Notes under the pieces: model-generated
Told to the model about the DNA's origin: nothing
The model's database searches: none
What the model saw: the letters and a program-made list of their open reading frames with translations, nothing else
Program-made: the position numbers and the translations under genes
From: Lysobacterales bacterium
GTDB lineage: Bacteria; Pseudomonadota; Gammaproteobacteria; Xanthomonadales; Xanthomonadaceae
Assembly: GCA_017302135.1 (NCBI GenBank)
Contig: JAFLDZ010000008.1
Coordinates: 62,001 to 126,000 of the forward strand
Length of the DNA: 64,000 nt
Reading direction: 5' to 3'
Shown here: positions 8,012-15,364 of the stretch, piece after piece
Numbering within the stretch: the first letter of the stretch is position 1
Layout of the letters: the number at the start of each line of letters is the position of its first letter

Positions 8012-8962
8012 TCAAATCCACCCATACCGCACAAGGTGGAAGAAGATCGGTGCGGCGAATACGACGGAGTCGACGCGGTCGAGGATGCCGCCGTGGCCTT
8101 CGATCATGTGGCCCCAATCTTTCACGCCCCGGTCGCGTTTGATCGCGGACATCACCAGGCCGCCGAAGAAGCCCATCAGGCAGATGACCAGCGCGACCAG
8201 TGCGGCTTCGAGCGCTGTGAACGGGGTGATGCCGTGCAGCGCTGCGCCGAGGACGGTGGCGCTGGTGACGCCGCCGATCAGGCCTTCCCAGGTTTTCGAC
8301 GGCGACAGTTCCGGCGCGACCTTGTGCTTGCCCAGCAATTTGCCCCAGATGTACTGCAGCACGTCGCTGCCCTGCACCACCAGCACCAGGAACGCGATCA
8401 GCAGCAGGTTGCGGCCTTCGTAACCGGGGATGTTCAGCGTCATCAGCGCCGGCACGTGCGACAGGCAGAACACGCAGATCATCAGCCCCCACTGCACTTT
8501 CGAGGCGCGTTCGAGGAAGCGCGTGGTGTCGGCGCCCAGCGCGGCGAAGATCGGCAGCAGCAGGAAGGCGTAGACCGGGATGAAGATCGAATACAGCCCG
8601 TACCAGTCGATCCAGATCAGCGCGTACTGCACCGGCAGCGCGATGAAGAACGCCAGCAGCAGCACCAGGTGATCGCCGCGACGCGTGTAGCACAGGGTGA
8701 TGTATTCGCGCAGCGCGAAGAACGACAGCAGCGCGAACAGCACGATCACGCCGCCCTTGCCCAGCCAGAACGCCGCCGCCAGCACGCCGACCATCCACCA
8801 CCACGCGCGGATGCGGCTGTTGAGATTGTCGATGACGCCGTGCGGCTCTTCCGGCGCGTAGCGCAGTTTCAGGATCCAGCCGATCACCGAGGCCACGATG
8901 AGCACCGCGACCGCGCCGGCGAAGATCGGCAGCGCGTACATCGAAGGGAATGGGTTGTGCAT
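8012..8962 (-). CDS. CDP-diacylglycerol synthase family protein, YnbB-like
   Basis: 316 residues. Expected to make CDP-diacylglycerol from phosphatidate and CTP in the inner membrane. At least seven hydrophobic segments are visible. The C-terminal CdsA signature is intact: SPSKTWEGLIGG, then KRDRGVKDWGHMIEGHGGIL, then DRVDS. The ATG at 8962 overlaps the preceding acyltransferase stop by one base (TGATG), implying translational coupling; the longer upstream frame is Arg-rich and rejected. It closes an operon whose other members match E. coli ynbA, ynbC and ynbD, so it is best seen as the YnbB of that set. Whether it is also the cell's main CdsA cannot be told from this window. Confidence 0.85.
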   Translation of the reverse strand: MHNPFPSMYALPIFAGAVAVLIVASVIGWILKLRYAPEEPHGVIDNLNSRIRAWWWMVGVLAAAFWLGKGGVIVLFALLSFFALREYITLCYTRRGDHLVLLLAFFIALPVQYALIWIDWYGLYSIFIPVYAFLLLPIFAALGADTTRFLERASKVQWGLMICVFCLSHVPALMTLNIPGYEGRNLLLIAFLVLVVQGSDVLQYIWGKLLGKHKVAPELSPSKTWEGLIGGVTSATVLGAALHGITPFTALEAALVALVICLMGFFGGLVMSAIKRDRGVKDWGHMIEGHGGILDRVDSVVFAAPIFFHLVRYGWI

Positions 8963-9636
8963 CAGCGGGACTCCGGAAGATCGGACGAGATGCTGTTCAA
9001 AGGCGGGTCGTCGTCGTGCGTGTCGGGACGCAGCGCGAGCATCGCCGCGCGTGCGCGATCCAGGAATGCGGCCTTGTCTTCGCCGTCGATCCTCGGCAGC
9101 GACGCGCCGAAGGTGACCGTGCACAGCAGCGGGATCGGCACCAGCTGGCCTTTGGGCATGACCCGGGCGAGATTGTTGATCCACACCGGCACCAGTTCCG
9201 CGCGCGGGTATTTCGACGCGAGATGGAACAGGCCGCTCTTGAACGGCAGCAGCACCGCATCGGTGGTGTTGCGCGTGCCCTCGGGGAAAATGATCAGCGA
9301 GTCGCCGTTGGCGAGCGCGGCGACCATCTGTTCGATCGGGTCGGGACCCGCTTCTTTACGCTCGCGATCGATCAGCACCGCGCGGAACACCCGGCCGCCG
9401 ATGAAGCGGCGCAGCGCGCTCTTGTTCCAGTAGTCGGCGCCGGCCACCGGCCGCGTGTGCCGGCGCAGCCACGGCGGCAGCGAGGCCCACAGCAGCACGA
9501 AGTCGCCGTGGCTGGCGTGGTTCGCGAAGAAGATGCGCTGTGCGGCGTTGGGGCGACCGCCGCGCCAGAACGCCTGCGCGCCGGTCAGTAAGCGCACAAA
9601 GCCGATGATCAGTGCAGCGACCAGTTTTTCCAGCAT
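8962..9636 (-). CDS. 1-acyl-glycerol-3-phosphate acyltransferase-like protein (PlsC family)
   Basis: 224 residues from the ATG at 9636, which starts a hydrophobic N-terminal helix (MLEKLVAALIIGFVRLL). The family's catalytic HX4D motif is NHASHGDF, and the phosphate-binding motif is FPEGTR. A middle block FRAVLIDRERK fits the PlsC fold. It should transfer an acyl chain to a lysophospholipid or related glycerol lipid. The stop overlaps the start of the CdsA/YnbB gene by one base. As I recall it, E. coli ynbABCD has no acyltransferase between ynbD and ynbB, so this is an addition to the set and suggests that the operon makes a complete lipid from an acyl acceptor. Confidence 0.85.
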   Translation of the reverse strand: MLEKLVAALIIGFVRLLTGAQAFWRGGRPNAAQRIFFANHASHGDFVLLWASLPPWLRRHTRPVAGADYWNKSALRRFIGGRVFRAVLIDRERKEAGPDPIEQMVAALANGDSLIIFPEGTRNTTDAVLLPFKSGLFHLASKYPRAELVPVWINNLARVMPKGQLVPIPLLCTVTFGASLPRIDGEDKAAFLDRARAAMLALRPDTHDDDPPLNSISSDLPESR

Positions 9637-9685
9637 CGGTCCGTTGGTTCCCGTGTGCGGTTCGAGCAAGGATGGTAGCCGCGAA

Positions 9686-10135
9686 TCAGGCAAACACAAC
9701 CGCGATGCCCGTGCCGACCGCCATCAGCGCGGCGACGACGGCGTGGAACCGCCACAGCCGCCGGCTGCCTGCGAGCCTGTCGTCGAGCGTGCGTGGGCGC
9801 TGCGGCGTCTTGCGTACGCCGAGCATGGCCAGTCCGGCATCGAGCGCGGCGAGGTCGGCGATGCGTCCGTCGGCCAGATCCGCGAACAGGCCCGCATCGA
9901 AGCGCAGGCGCAGTGCGAGGTAGCGTTCGAGCGGCGTCAATACCAGGACCAGCAGGACGATGGCGATCGCATCCTCGCGCCAGGCCTGCACCACGCAGCC
10001 GAACGCGATCACGAGCGCGGCGCCCAGCGCCATCGTCCCGGGCGCCGACGATGCGCCGAGCCAGCGCGCCATCACCGCGCAGCGCGCGCGATCCTGCGTG
10101 TCCAAACCGCTCTCCAATCCGCTCGTCGTACTCAT
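9686..10135 (-). CDS. Small membrane protein of the ynb-like operon
   Basis: 149 residues, no family recognised. The ATG at 10135 overlaps the stop of the YnbD-like gene by four bases (ATGA), so it is translated as part of the operon. Two hydrophobic stretches lie at about 32-65 (TMALGAALVIAFGCVV and AIAIVLLVLVLTPLE) and one at the C-terminus (HAVVAALMAVGTGIAVVFA), with a charged cytoplasmic region of about 60 residues between. About 50 bp separate its stop from the acyltransferase start. It may be an accessory subunit of the lipid pathway; nothing in the sequence shows an enzyme activity. Confidence 0.7.
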   Translation of the reverse strand: MSTTSGLESGLDTQDRARCAVMARWLGASSAPGTMALGAALVIAFGCVVQAWREDAIAIVLLVLVLTPLERYLALRLRFDAGLFADLADGRIADLAALDAGLAMLGVRKTPQRPRTLDDRLAGSRRLWRFHAVVAALMAVGTGIAVVFA

Positions 10136-11442
10136 GCGTGCAGCGCGAGTTGCGACAGCGCGTGTCGATGCGCCGCGTGCAGCACCAACTGCGGGCGCTG
10201 GCCCTGCACGCGTTCGATCGCTTCGTCGGCGTGCTCCGCACGACCGGTGCGCAGCAGCCAGGCCGCGACCGCCGCCGCGCTGCGCGAATAGCCCAGCGCG
10301 CAGCACACCAGCACATCGCCGTCGTCGCGCAGTTGTGCATCAATGGCTTCGGCCGCTGCCGCCAGCTGCGCGGTGGTCGGTGCGATCAGATCGAGCATCG
10401 ACACGCAGCGCACGGGAATTCCCTTCGGCGTGGACAGCTCGGCGCTGACATCCACGATCCGCGCGATGCCAAGCGCACGCGCCTGCGCCGCCGTGGGCAT
10501 GCGTCCGAGCCAGACGCGATGGGCGATCCGCGCGGCCGGCGCTTCGCGCATCGTCCACAGCCGCGAGTTGATCCACGCGCCAAGCCGGTACGGCGCCAGC
10601 AGCCAGCGCGCACCGTGCGCGATGCGTCCGTCCGCATGCTTCTGGAATCCCGCGACGCCGAACACTGCGTAGTGCAGCGCGACCATCAGCAGCGCGACGC
10701 CGGGCCAGCACAGCCACAGCGCGATGCCGCCGAGCGTCGCGGTTCCAAAACACGCCGCCGCAGCGATGACGTAGAACGATGCCAAGCGCCACCGCTTCGG
10801 GTCGTCGGTGAAGCGCGCATGGCGCAGTGGACTCGAAGCGTCCAGCGGCCACAGCCACAGGCACAGCAGTCCGAGCAGCGCGCCGGTGGGAATGTCGATG
10901 AAATGATGCTGGTACGTCGTCAACACCGACACCGCGATGAGCAGCGACCAGCCGTGCAGCAGCCAGTGCCACGACCGGGGAATCAGGCGCCGGTAGAGAT
11001 CCCACAGAATCACCAGCAGCGCGATATGCAGCGACGGTGCCTGGTTGAACGGTTTGTCGAAACTGGTCAGCGCCGCGAAGAACATCCCCGGAATGCCATC
11101 GCTGTCCGGACGCACGAAGGTGAAGCCGAGCGGGAACAGCAGGAAACAGCTCACCGCGACCAACTGCGCGGTCAGCAGCCGTCGGCCGTGCGCATGCACT
11201 TCGTCGCGCGTGCGGCACAGGAACAGCGACAGGCCGTAGAACAGATTGATCGACCAGTACGGAACGATCGTCCACGCGAGGAACGGCACGCCGCGCTCCC
11301 AGTCGTACACCACCGCGCCGACATCGCTGCGCTGCGCCGAGAGATGATTCGCGAAGCCGTAGCTCAGATAGAAGAACGGCGCAAGAAAGACCAGCCAGAA
11401 TGTGGCCTGTTTCCATGGGCGGCCTGCCGACGTTGCGTTCAC
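10132..11442 (-). CDS. ynbD: YnbD-like PAP2 phosphatase fused to dual-specificity phosphatase
   Basis: 436 residues from a GTG at 11442 whose last bases form the stop of the YnbC-like gene (GTGA overlap). The N-terminal two thirds hold several membrane segments and the PAP2 phosphatase signature blocks FNQAPSLHIALL and YQHHFIDIPTGALLG. The C-terminal 130 residues form a small tyrosine/dual-specificity phosphatase domain with the CX5R loop CALGYSRS (C381, R387). The usual His before the Cys is replaced by Cys. This two-domain architecture and the neighbours match E. coli YnbD. The likely role is dephosphorylation of a membrane lipid phosphate; the second phosphatase domain may act on the same or another phosphoester. 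Confidence 0.85.
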   Translation of the reverse strand: MNATSAGRPWKQATFWLVFLAPFFYLSYGFANHLSAQRSDVGAVVYDWERGVPFLAWTIVPYWSINLFYGLSLFLCRTRDEVHAHGRRLLTAQLVAVSCFLLFPLGFTFVRPDSDGIPGMFFAALTSFDKPFNQAPSLHIALLVILWDLYRRLIPRSWHWLLHGWSLLIAVSVLTTYQHHFIDIPTGALLGLLCLWLWPLDASSPLRHARFTDDPKRWRLASFYVIAAAACFGTATLGGIALWLCWPGVALLMVALHYAVFGVAGFQKHADGRIAHGARWLLAPYRLGAWINSRLWTMREAPAARIAHRVWLGRMPTAAQARALGIARIVDVSAELSTPKGIPVRCVSMLDLIAPTTAQLAAAAEAIDAQLRDDGDVLVCCALGYSRSAAAVAAWLLRTGRAEHADEAIERVQGQRPQLVLHAAHRHALSQLALHA

Positions 11443-13193
11443 CCTTCGCGCACCGCCAGCGATACGGTGAAGATGCCGAACGCATCGATGCGTTGTTCGA
11501 GCTTGCGGAAGCCGGCGGCTTCGACGAGTTGGTCCATCTCCGCCTGCGTGCGTCGGCGCATCACCCACGCCTGGCCCTGACGGTGGCTGGTCAGCGCGCG
11601 CGCGATCAATTCCAGCTGCGGATGCCACGGTTGGCCGGTGTAGACCAGACAGCCGCCCGGCGGCACCGCTGCGGCGATGCCTGCGAGCGACGCGGCGACC
11701 TGATCGTTGTCCGGAAACAGTTCGTAAAGACCCGACACCACCGCCACCGTTGGCGTGGGCGAGACTTGCGCCAGATCGTCGCGATCGAACGCATCGCCCT
11801 GCACGAACTGCGCGATGCTGTAGAGGCCGCGTTCGGCGATCAGCGCGCGGCCGTCGCTCACGTTGATGTTGCTGTAATCGCGCAGCAGGATCGAATCCGG
11901 CTTGATGCCGCTCGTCGTGATCGCGTCCAGCACATAGCGGCCGTGCCCTGCGGCCACGTCCATCACCCGCAGCGGCAGTCCGCGCGCATGGACGCGCGCG
12001 AAGGCCTTGCGCAGCAATTCCTCGACGTGGGTCTTGCGGATGCGGATGCCGCGCCAGCCGATCGAATCCAGATAGGTGCGATCGATGGCGACGCCGATCA
12101 GCGGCACGCCCTGCGCCTGGTTGCGATAGACGTAATCGAGCGTGCTGCCCGAGTCGAAACCGGTGGCGTGGCCCAGTGCGATGCCGCGCGACAGCCGGCC
12201 GCCGAGTTTCAGCGATGCCCGCGTGAGCGCCCAGTACGCGCCGCGCGGCGTGTACCACGGCAATGCTGTGCCCAGTGCGCGCGATTCGTCGGCGGTGTAG
12301 CCGGTGCGGTGCGCATCGCGCAGCGAAACCGCTGCCGGCGGGTTGTCGAACAGACCGAGCACGAAACTGCGGATTCGATCTGTCGCCTGCTTGCGGTCGC
12401 GCTCGCCGAGGGTGTCGTGGAAGAAGCCCGGCAGCACATGCTTTTCCTTGCGCGCGCTGGTCAGGCGTTCGAAGAAACGATGCTGCGGCGCGTGGTGCAC
12501 CACCCAGTCGCTGCCCGAGATCAGCAGCTGCACCGGCAGGGTGATCGCGGCGGCATCGGCGACGACGCGGTCGGCGGCTTCGTACAGGCCCAGCAGGATG
12601 TTCACCGAGATCGGCCGCGAGATCAGCGGGTCGGTGCCGTAGCTGGCGATGCGCTCGGGATCGTGGGTGAGGAACTTCGCCTTCACGTAACTGTTGACGA
12701 AGAAATTGCCGCGCAGCTTGCGCATCAGCGCCAGACCCGGCCGCGCGAACGGCACATAGAGTTTGACCTTGAACGCAGGGGACGCCAGCACCAGCCCGCG
12801 GATCTTCGGCGCGTAATCGTGCGCCCAGGTACTGGCGAGCACCGCGCCCACGCTTTGCGCGATCACGATCAGATCGGCGATCTCGACGCCGTGGATGGTG
12901 GCGATGTGATCGACGAAGGTCTGCAGGTCGCGCACCGAGGTCGCGAAATCCGGGCTGTCGCCGCGCACGCCGGGCGAACGTCCGTGGCCGCGCATGTCGT
13001 AGGCGAAGACATCGAAATCCGGCAGCGCGAGTTCGTCGGCGAGATGCGCCATCCGTCCCGAGTGCTCGTGGCCGCGATGGATCAGCACGATGGCGCCGCG
13101 CGCGTCGCCTTGGGCGGGCCAGTGGCGATAGAAGAGCGCGACGTCGTCGTGGGTGGTGAAGCTGTGTTCGGTGCAGTGTCTGGTGGCCGACAT
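11439..13193 (-). CDS. ynbC: YnbC-like alpha/beta-hydrolase fused to SAM methyltransferase
   Basis: 584 residues, close to the length I recall for E. coli YnbC. The ATG at 13193 begins MSATRHCTEHSF; the longer open frame upstream overlaps ynbA and is rejected. Residues about 1-300 are a serine hydrolase of monoacylglycerol-lipase type: IHRGHEHSGRM, YDMRGHGRSPG, and the nucleophile elbow IAQSVGAV, where Ala replaces the first Gly of GxSxG. Residues about 350-584 are a class I methyltransferase with the SAM loop VMDVAAGHGRYVLDA. A fusion of lipase and methyltransferase in one lipid operon suggests remodelling of a lipid head group or acyl chain, but no substrate is known. It is 170 bp downstream of ynbA and overlaps ynbD. 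Confidence 0.88.
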   Translation of the reverse strand: MSATRHCTEHSFTTHDDVALFYRHWPAQGDARGAIVLIHRGHEHSGRMAHLADELALPDFDVFAYDMRGHGRSPGVRGDSPDFATSVRDLQTFVDHIATIHGVEIADLIVIAQSVGAVLASTWAHDYAPKIRGLVLASPAFKVKLYVPFARPGLALMRKLRGNFFVNSYVKAKFLTHDPERIASYGTDPLISRPISVNILLGLYEAADRVVADAAAITLPVQLLISGSDWVVHHAPQHRFFERLTSARKEKHVLPGFFHDTLGERDRKQATDRIRSFVLGLFDNPPAAVSLRDAHRTGYTADESRALGTALPWYTPRGAYWALTRASLKLGGRLSRGIALGHATGFDSGSTLDYVYRNQAQGVPLIGVAIDRTYLDSIGWRGIRIRKTHVEELLRKAFARVHARGLPLRVMDVAAGHGRYVLDAITTSGIKPDSILLRDYSNINVSDGRALIAERGLYSIAQFVQGDAFDRDDLAQVSPTPTVAVVSGLYELFPDNDQVAASLAGIAAAVPPGGCLVYTGQPWHPQLELIARALTSHRQGQAWVMRRRTQAEMDQLVEAAGFRKLEQRIDAFGIFTVSLAVREG

Positions 13194-13363
13194 GGGAGTT
13201 ACGTGTTCCTCACGGAGGAGAAGCAATTGGGTGGATTCCGACAACGAAACACGCGGTGTCGGGAGCGCGGCGGACGCGTTGCCCCGCGATATTCGTGGAG
13301 TATCGAAGTTCGATACCGACGGCTCAAGCACGCTGAGCGGCGATCGGTGGGTCGGCGCGGTGG

Positions 13364-13966
13364 TCAGTGCGCTTCGCGCAGACCATTGCGCACGCGGCGC
13401 ACGATGGTCCAGGCGATCAACGCGCACAGCGCGGGAAACAGCCAAGCTGCCCACGCCGGCAGCGAACCCGCAAGACCGATCCACAGGGCGATGGCGCCGA
13501 GCACGAAGGCGCGGTCGCTCTTGCCCATCGGGCCGTCGTAGCGGCGGGTCGCACCGAGGGTGGGCCCGAGCGCGCCCGCGAATTCGCTGAGGCCCGCCAG
13601 CACCACGAACGTCGCCACCCACACCGGCGCGAAGGGTGCGACCGCCGCGAACGGCAGCGCGAGCGCAGCGTCGGCGATCACATCGGTGAGTTCGTTGAGA
13701 TAGGCGCCGAGTTTCGACTGCTGGCCGAACTCGCGCGCCAGCATGCCGTCGATCGCGTTGAACGCCATCCGCAGGAACATCCACAGCGGCACCAGCAGAA
13801 AGGCCCCGCTGCCGGGGGCGGCGGCATACAGCCATACGCCAAGCCCGACCGAGATCGCGCAGGCGGCCAGCGTGACCTGGTTGGCGGTGACGCCGAATGC
13901 GTGCAGACGGCGGACGACGGGCCGCAGCAGCGCCTGGAATTTGGGTTTAAGGGCGTAGATCGACAT
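13364..13966 (-). CDS. ynbA: YnbA-like CDP-alcohol phosphatidyltransferase
   Basis: 200 residues from the ATG at 13966 (MSIYALKPKFQALLRP). Multi-span membrane enzyme of the family that swaps CMP of a CDP-lipid for an alcohol. The family consensus is DxxDGxxARx8Gx3Dx3D. Here the core reads NAIDGMLAR followed by LGAYLNELTDVIAD, so Asn replaces both the first Asp and the third. The same two Asn changes are in E. coli YnbA as I remember it, so they look like a subfamily trait. It is the first gene of the minus-strand operon ynbA, ynbC, ynbD, 149-residue protein, acyltransferase, ynbB. The alcohol it uses is unknown. Confidence 0.87.
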   Translation of the reverse strand: MSIYALKPKFQALLRPVVRRLHAFGVTANQVTLAACAISVGLGVWLYAAAPGSGAFLLVPLWMFLRMAFNAIDGMLAREFGQQSKLGAYLNELTDVIADAALALPFAAVAPFAPVWVATFVVLAGLSEFAGALGPTLGATRRYDGPMGKSDRAFVLGAIALWIGLAGSLPAWAAWLFPALCALIAWTIVRRVRNGLREAH

Positions 13967-14053
13967 GGCGGGGCCATGATTCCACAGACATGGCATGCGA
14001 TGCCAACGCGCCGCCGCATTGCATCGAGGCGGCGATCCGGGCAGGCTGCGCGG

Positions 14054-14410
14054 ATGTCGCCCCTGTCCTCAATCGTGTCCTCCCTGTTTCTGGCCGCCCT
14101 GTGCGGGGCTGCAGGCATGTCGCATGCGCAGGTCCACGGGACCGGCGATTATCTGCAGCGCATGGATACGGATGCCAACGGCAAGGTGTCGCTGCTCGAG
14201 TATCAGGATTGGCTGAGTTACGCCTTCGACAATATGGACCGCAACCGCGATGGTCTGCTGGCGCCGGAGGAACAGCCCGGTGGGCGCGGCAAGCCGCTGA
14301 CCCGGGAGGCGCATCGCACGCGCGTGGCGGAGATGTTCAAACGCCAGGATCGCAATCGCGACGATGTGCTCGACGCGAAGGAACTTGCGGCGCCGCCACA
14401 GGGAAAATAA
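14054..14410 (+). CDS. Secreted EF-hand protein
   Basis: 118 residues. The signal peptide is MSPLSSIVSSLFLAALCGAAG with a cleavage site near MSHA-Q. The mature part has three calcium-loop-like segments: DTDANGKVSLLE, DRNRDGLLAPEE and DRNRDDVLDAKE. The first two fit the 12-residue EF-hand loop well; the third has Asp where Gly is usual at position 6. It is probably a periplasmic calcium-binding protein. An in-frame ATG 18 codons upstream would add an Arg-rich tail, and I prefer 14054. It is divergent from ynbA and followed by the long upstream region of the fasciclin gene. Confidence 0.8.
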   Translation: MSPLSSIVSSLFLAALCGAAGMSHAQVHGTGDYLQRMDTDANGKVSLLEYQDWLSYAFDNMDRNRDGLLAPEEQPGGRGKPLTREAHRTRVAEMFKRQDRNRDDVLDAKELAAPPQGK

Positions 14411-14547
14411 GCGGGGTTTCCTGGTGCGTGCGGGTGGCATCTCTGCGCAGGATTCATTCTGGCGAAACGGTTTTGCATATCGGCGAGCCATGGTGTGCAG
14501 GCTTTACCCGCAGATCCTGAAGCGCTCCCAGGTTCTTTTCGAACGAC

Positions 14548-14574
14548 TGCATCCATCCGGCACGCATCCACGTA
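14548..14574 (+). promoter_or_regulatory. ECF-sigma-like promoter motif, distal copy (TGCATCC-N16-CGTA)
   Basis: TGCATCC at 14548-14554, 16 bp, then CGTA at 14571-14574. The spacing and the CGT core at -10 are those of extracytoplasmic-function sigma promoters. The flanking bases ACTGCATCCA are the same in the second copy 70 bp downstream. The region 14411-14732 upstream of the fasciclin gene otherwise contains no gene. Confidence 0.5.
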
Positions 14575-14617
14575 TGCGCCGCCTCCGCAAGAGAATTCCG
14601 ATTTTATTTATCAGCAC

Positions 14618-14644
14618 TGCATCCAAACGCTGCAACGCCGCGTA
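14618..14644 (+). promoter_or_regulatory. ECF-sigma-like promoter motif, proximal copy (TGCATCC-N16-CGTA)
   Basis: TGCATCC at 14618-14624, 16 bp, then CGTA at 14641-14644, identical in both boxes and in spacing to the copy at 14548. It ends 88 bp before the fasciclin start codon, leaving a plausible leader with a GGAGAA ribosome site. The duplicate strongly suggests a real signal, not chance. Confidence 0.55.
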
Positions 14645-14732
14645 ACTCTCCGCGTACCGGTCTTCCGCGCAACCCCAACCCTCCCCAGCGCGGAGGGCCG
14701 GTCACTCCCCATCCCCCCGGAGAACTTCCACG

Positions 14733-15302
14733 ATGAATATCAAACTGCTCTCGGCCGCGCTGGCCACCTCGATCGCGTTCGCAGGCGTCGCCCTTGCCGG
14801 AAATCACGGCGGCATGCACGACAACCCGATGGTCGGCGGCGCGGCGATGCTGCCCACCAAGGACATCATCGACAACGCAGTGAACTCGAAGGACCACACC
14901 ACTCTGGTCGCCGCAGTGAAAGCCGCCGGCCTGGTCGAAACACTGAAAGGCAAAGGCCCGTTCACCGTGTTCGCGCCGACCAATGCCGCGTTCGCCGCAT
15001 TGCCCGCCGGCACCGTCGACACGCTGCTGAAGCCCGAAAACAAGGCAATGCTCGCCGGCATCCTCACCTACCACGTGGTGCCGGGCCGCATCGACGCCGC
15101 AGCGATCGCCGCGAAGATCAAGGCCGGCAAGGGCAACGCCACCTACGCCACCGTGCAGGGCGAAACGCTGACCTTCAGGACGATGGGCAGCGACGTCACC
15201 GTTACCGACGGCAAGGGCAACCGCGCCAAGGTCACGATCGCGAATGTCTACCAGAGCAACGGCGTCATCCACGTCATCGACAAGGTGCTGCTGCCGAAAT
15301 AA
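14733..15302 (+). CDS. Secreted fasciclin (FAS1) domain protein
   Basis: 189 residues; GGAGAA lies just upstream of the ATG. The signal peptide ends near VALA-GN. A single FAS1 domain covers about 41-187 with the family landmarks KDIIDNAVNSKDHTTLVAAV, GPFTVFAPTNAAFAALP, and the H box region LTYHVVPG, ending GVIHVIDKVLLPK. FAS1 proteins are extracellular or periplasmic adhesion-type proteins. In many proteobacteria related genes belong to ECF-sigma stress regulons, in keeping with the duplicated promoter motif upstream. It is a single-gene unit closed by a strong terminator. Confidence 0.93.
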   Translation: MNIKLLSAALATSIAFAGVALAGNHGGMHDNPMVGGAAMLPTKDIIDNAVNSKDHTTLVAAVKAAGLVETLKGKGPFTVFAPTNAAFAALPAGTVDTLLKPENKAMLAGILTYHVVPGRIDAAAIAAKIKAGKGNATYATVQGETLTFRTMGSDVTVTDGKGNRAKVTIANVYQSNGVIHVIDKVLLPK

Positions 15303-15331
15303 TCGACTGCATCAATGACGCAACGATCCAG

Positions 15332-15359
15332 GACGCCGTGCTTGCGCACGGCGTCTTTT
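15332..15359 (+). terminator. Rho-independent terminator of the fasciclin gene
   Basis: GACGCCGTGC and GCACGGCGTC form a perfect 10-bp stem around TTGC, followed directly by TTTT and then GCGTTT. It lies 30 bp after the fasciclin stop codon and just before the convergent ABC transporter gene. Confidence 0.88.
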
Positions 15360-15364
15360 GCGTT

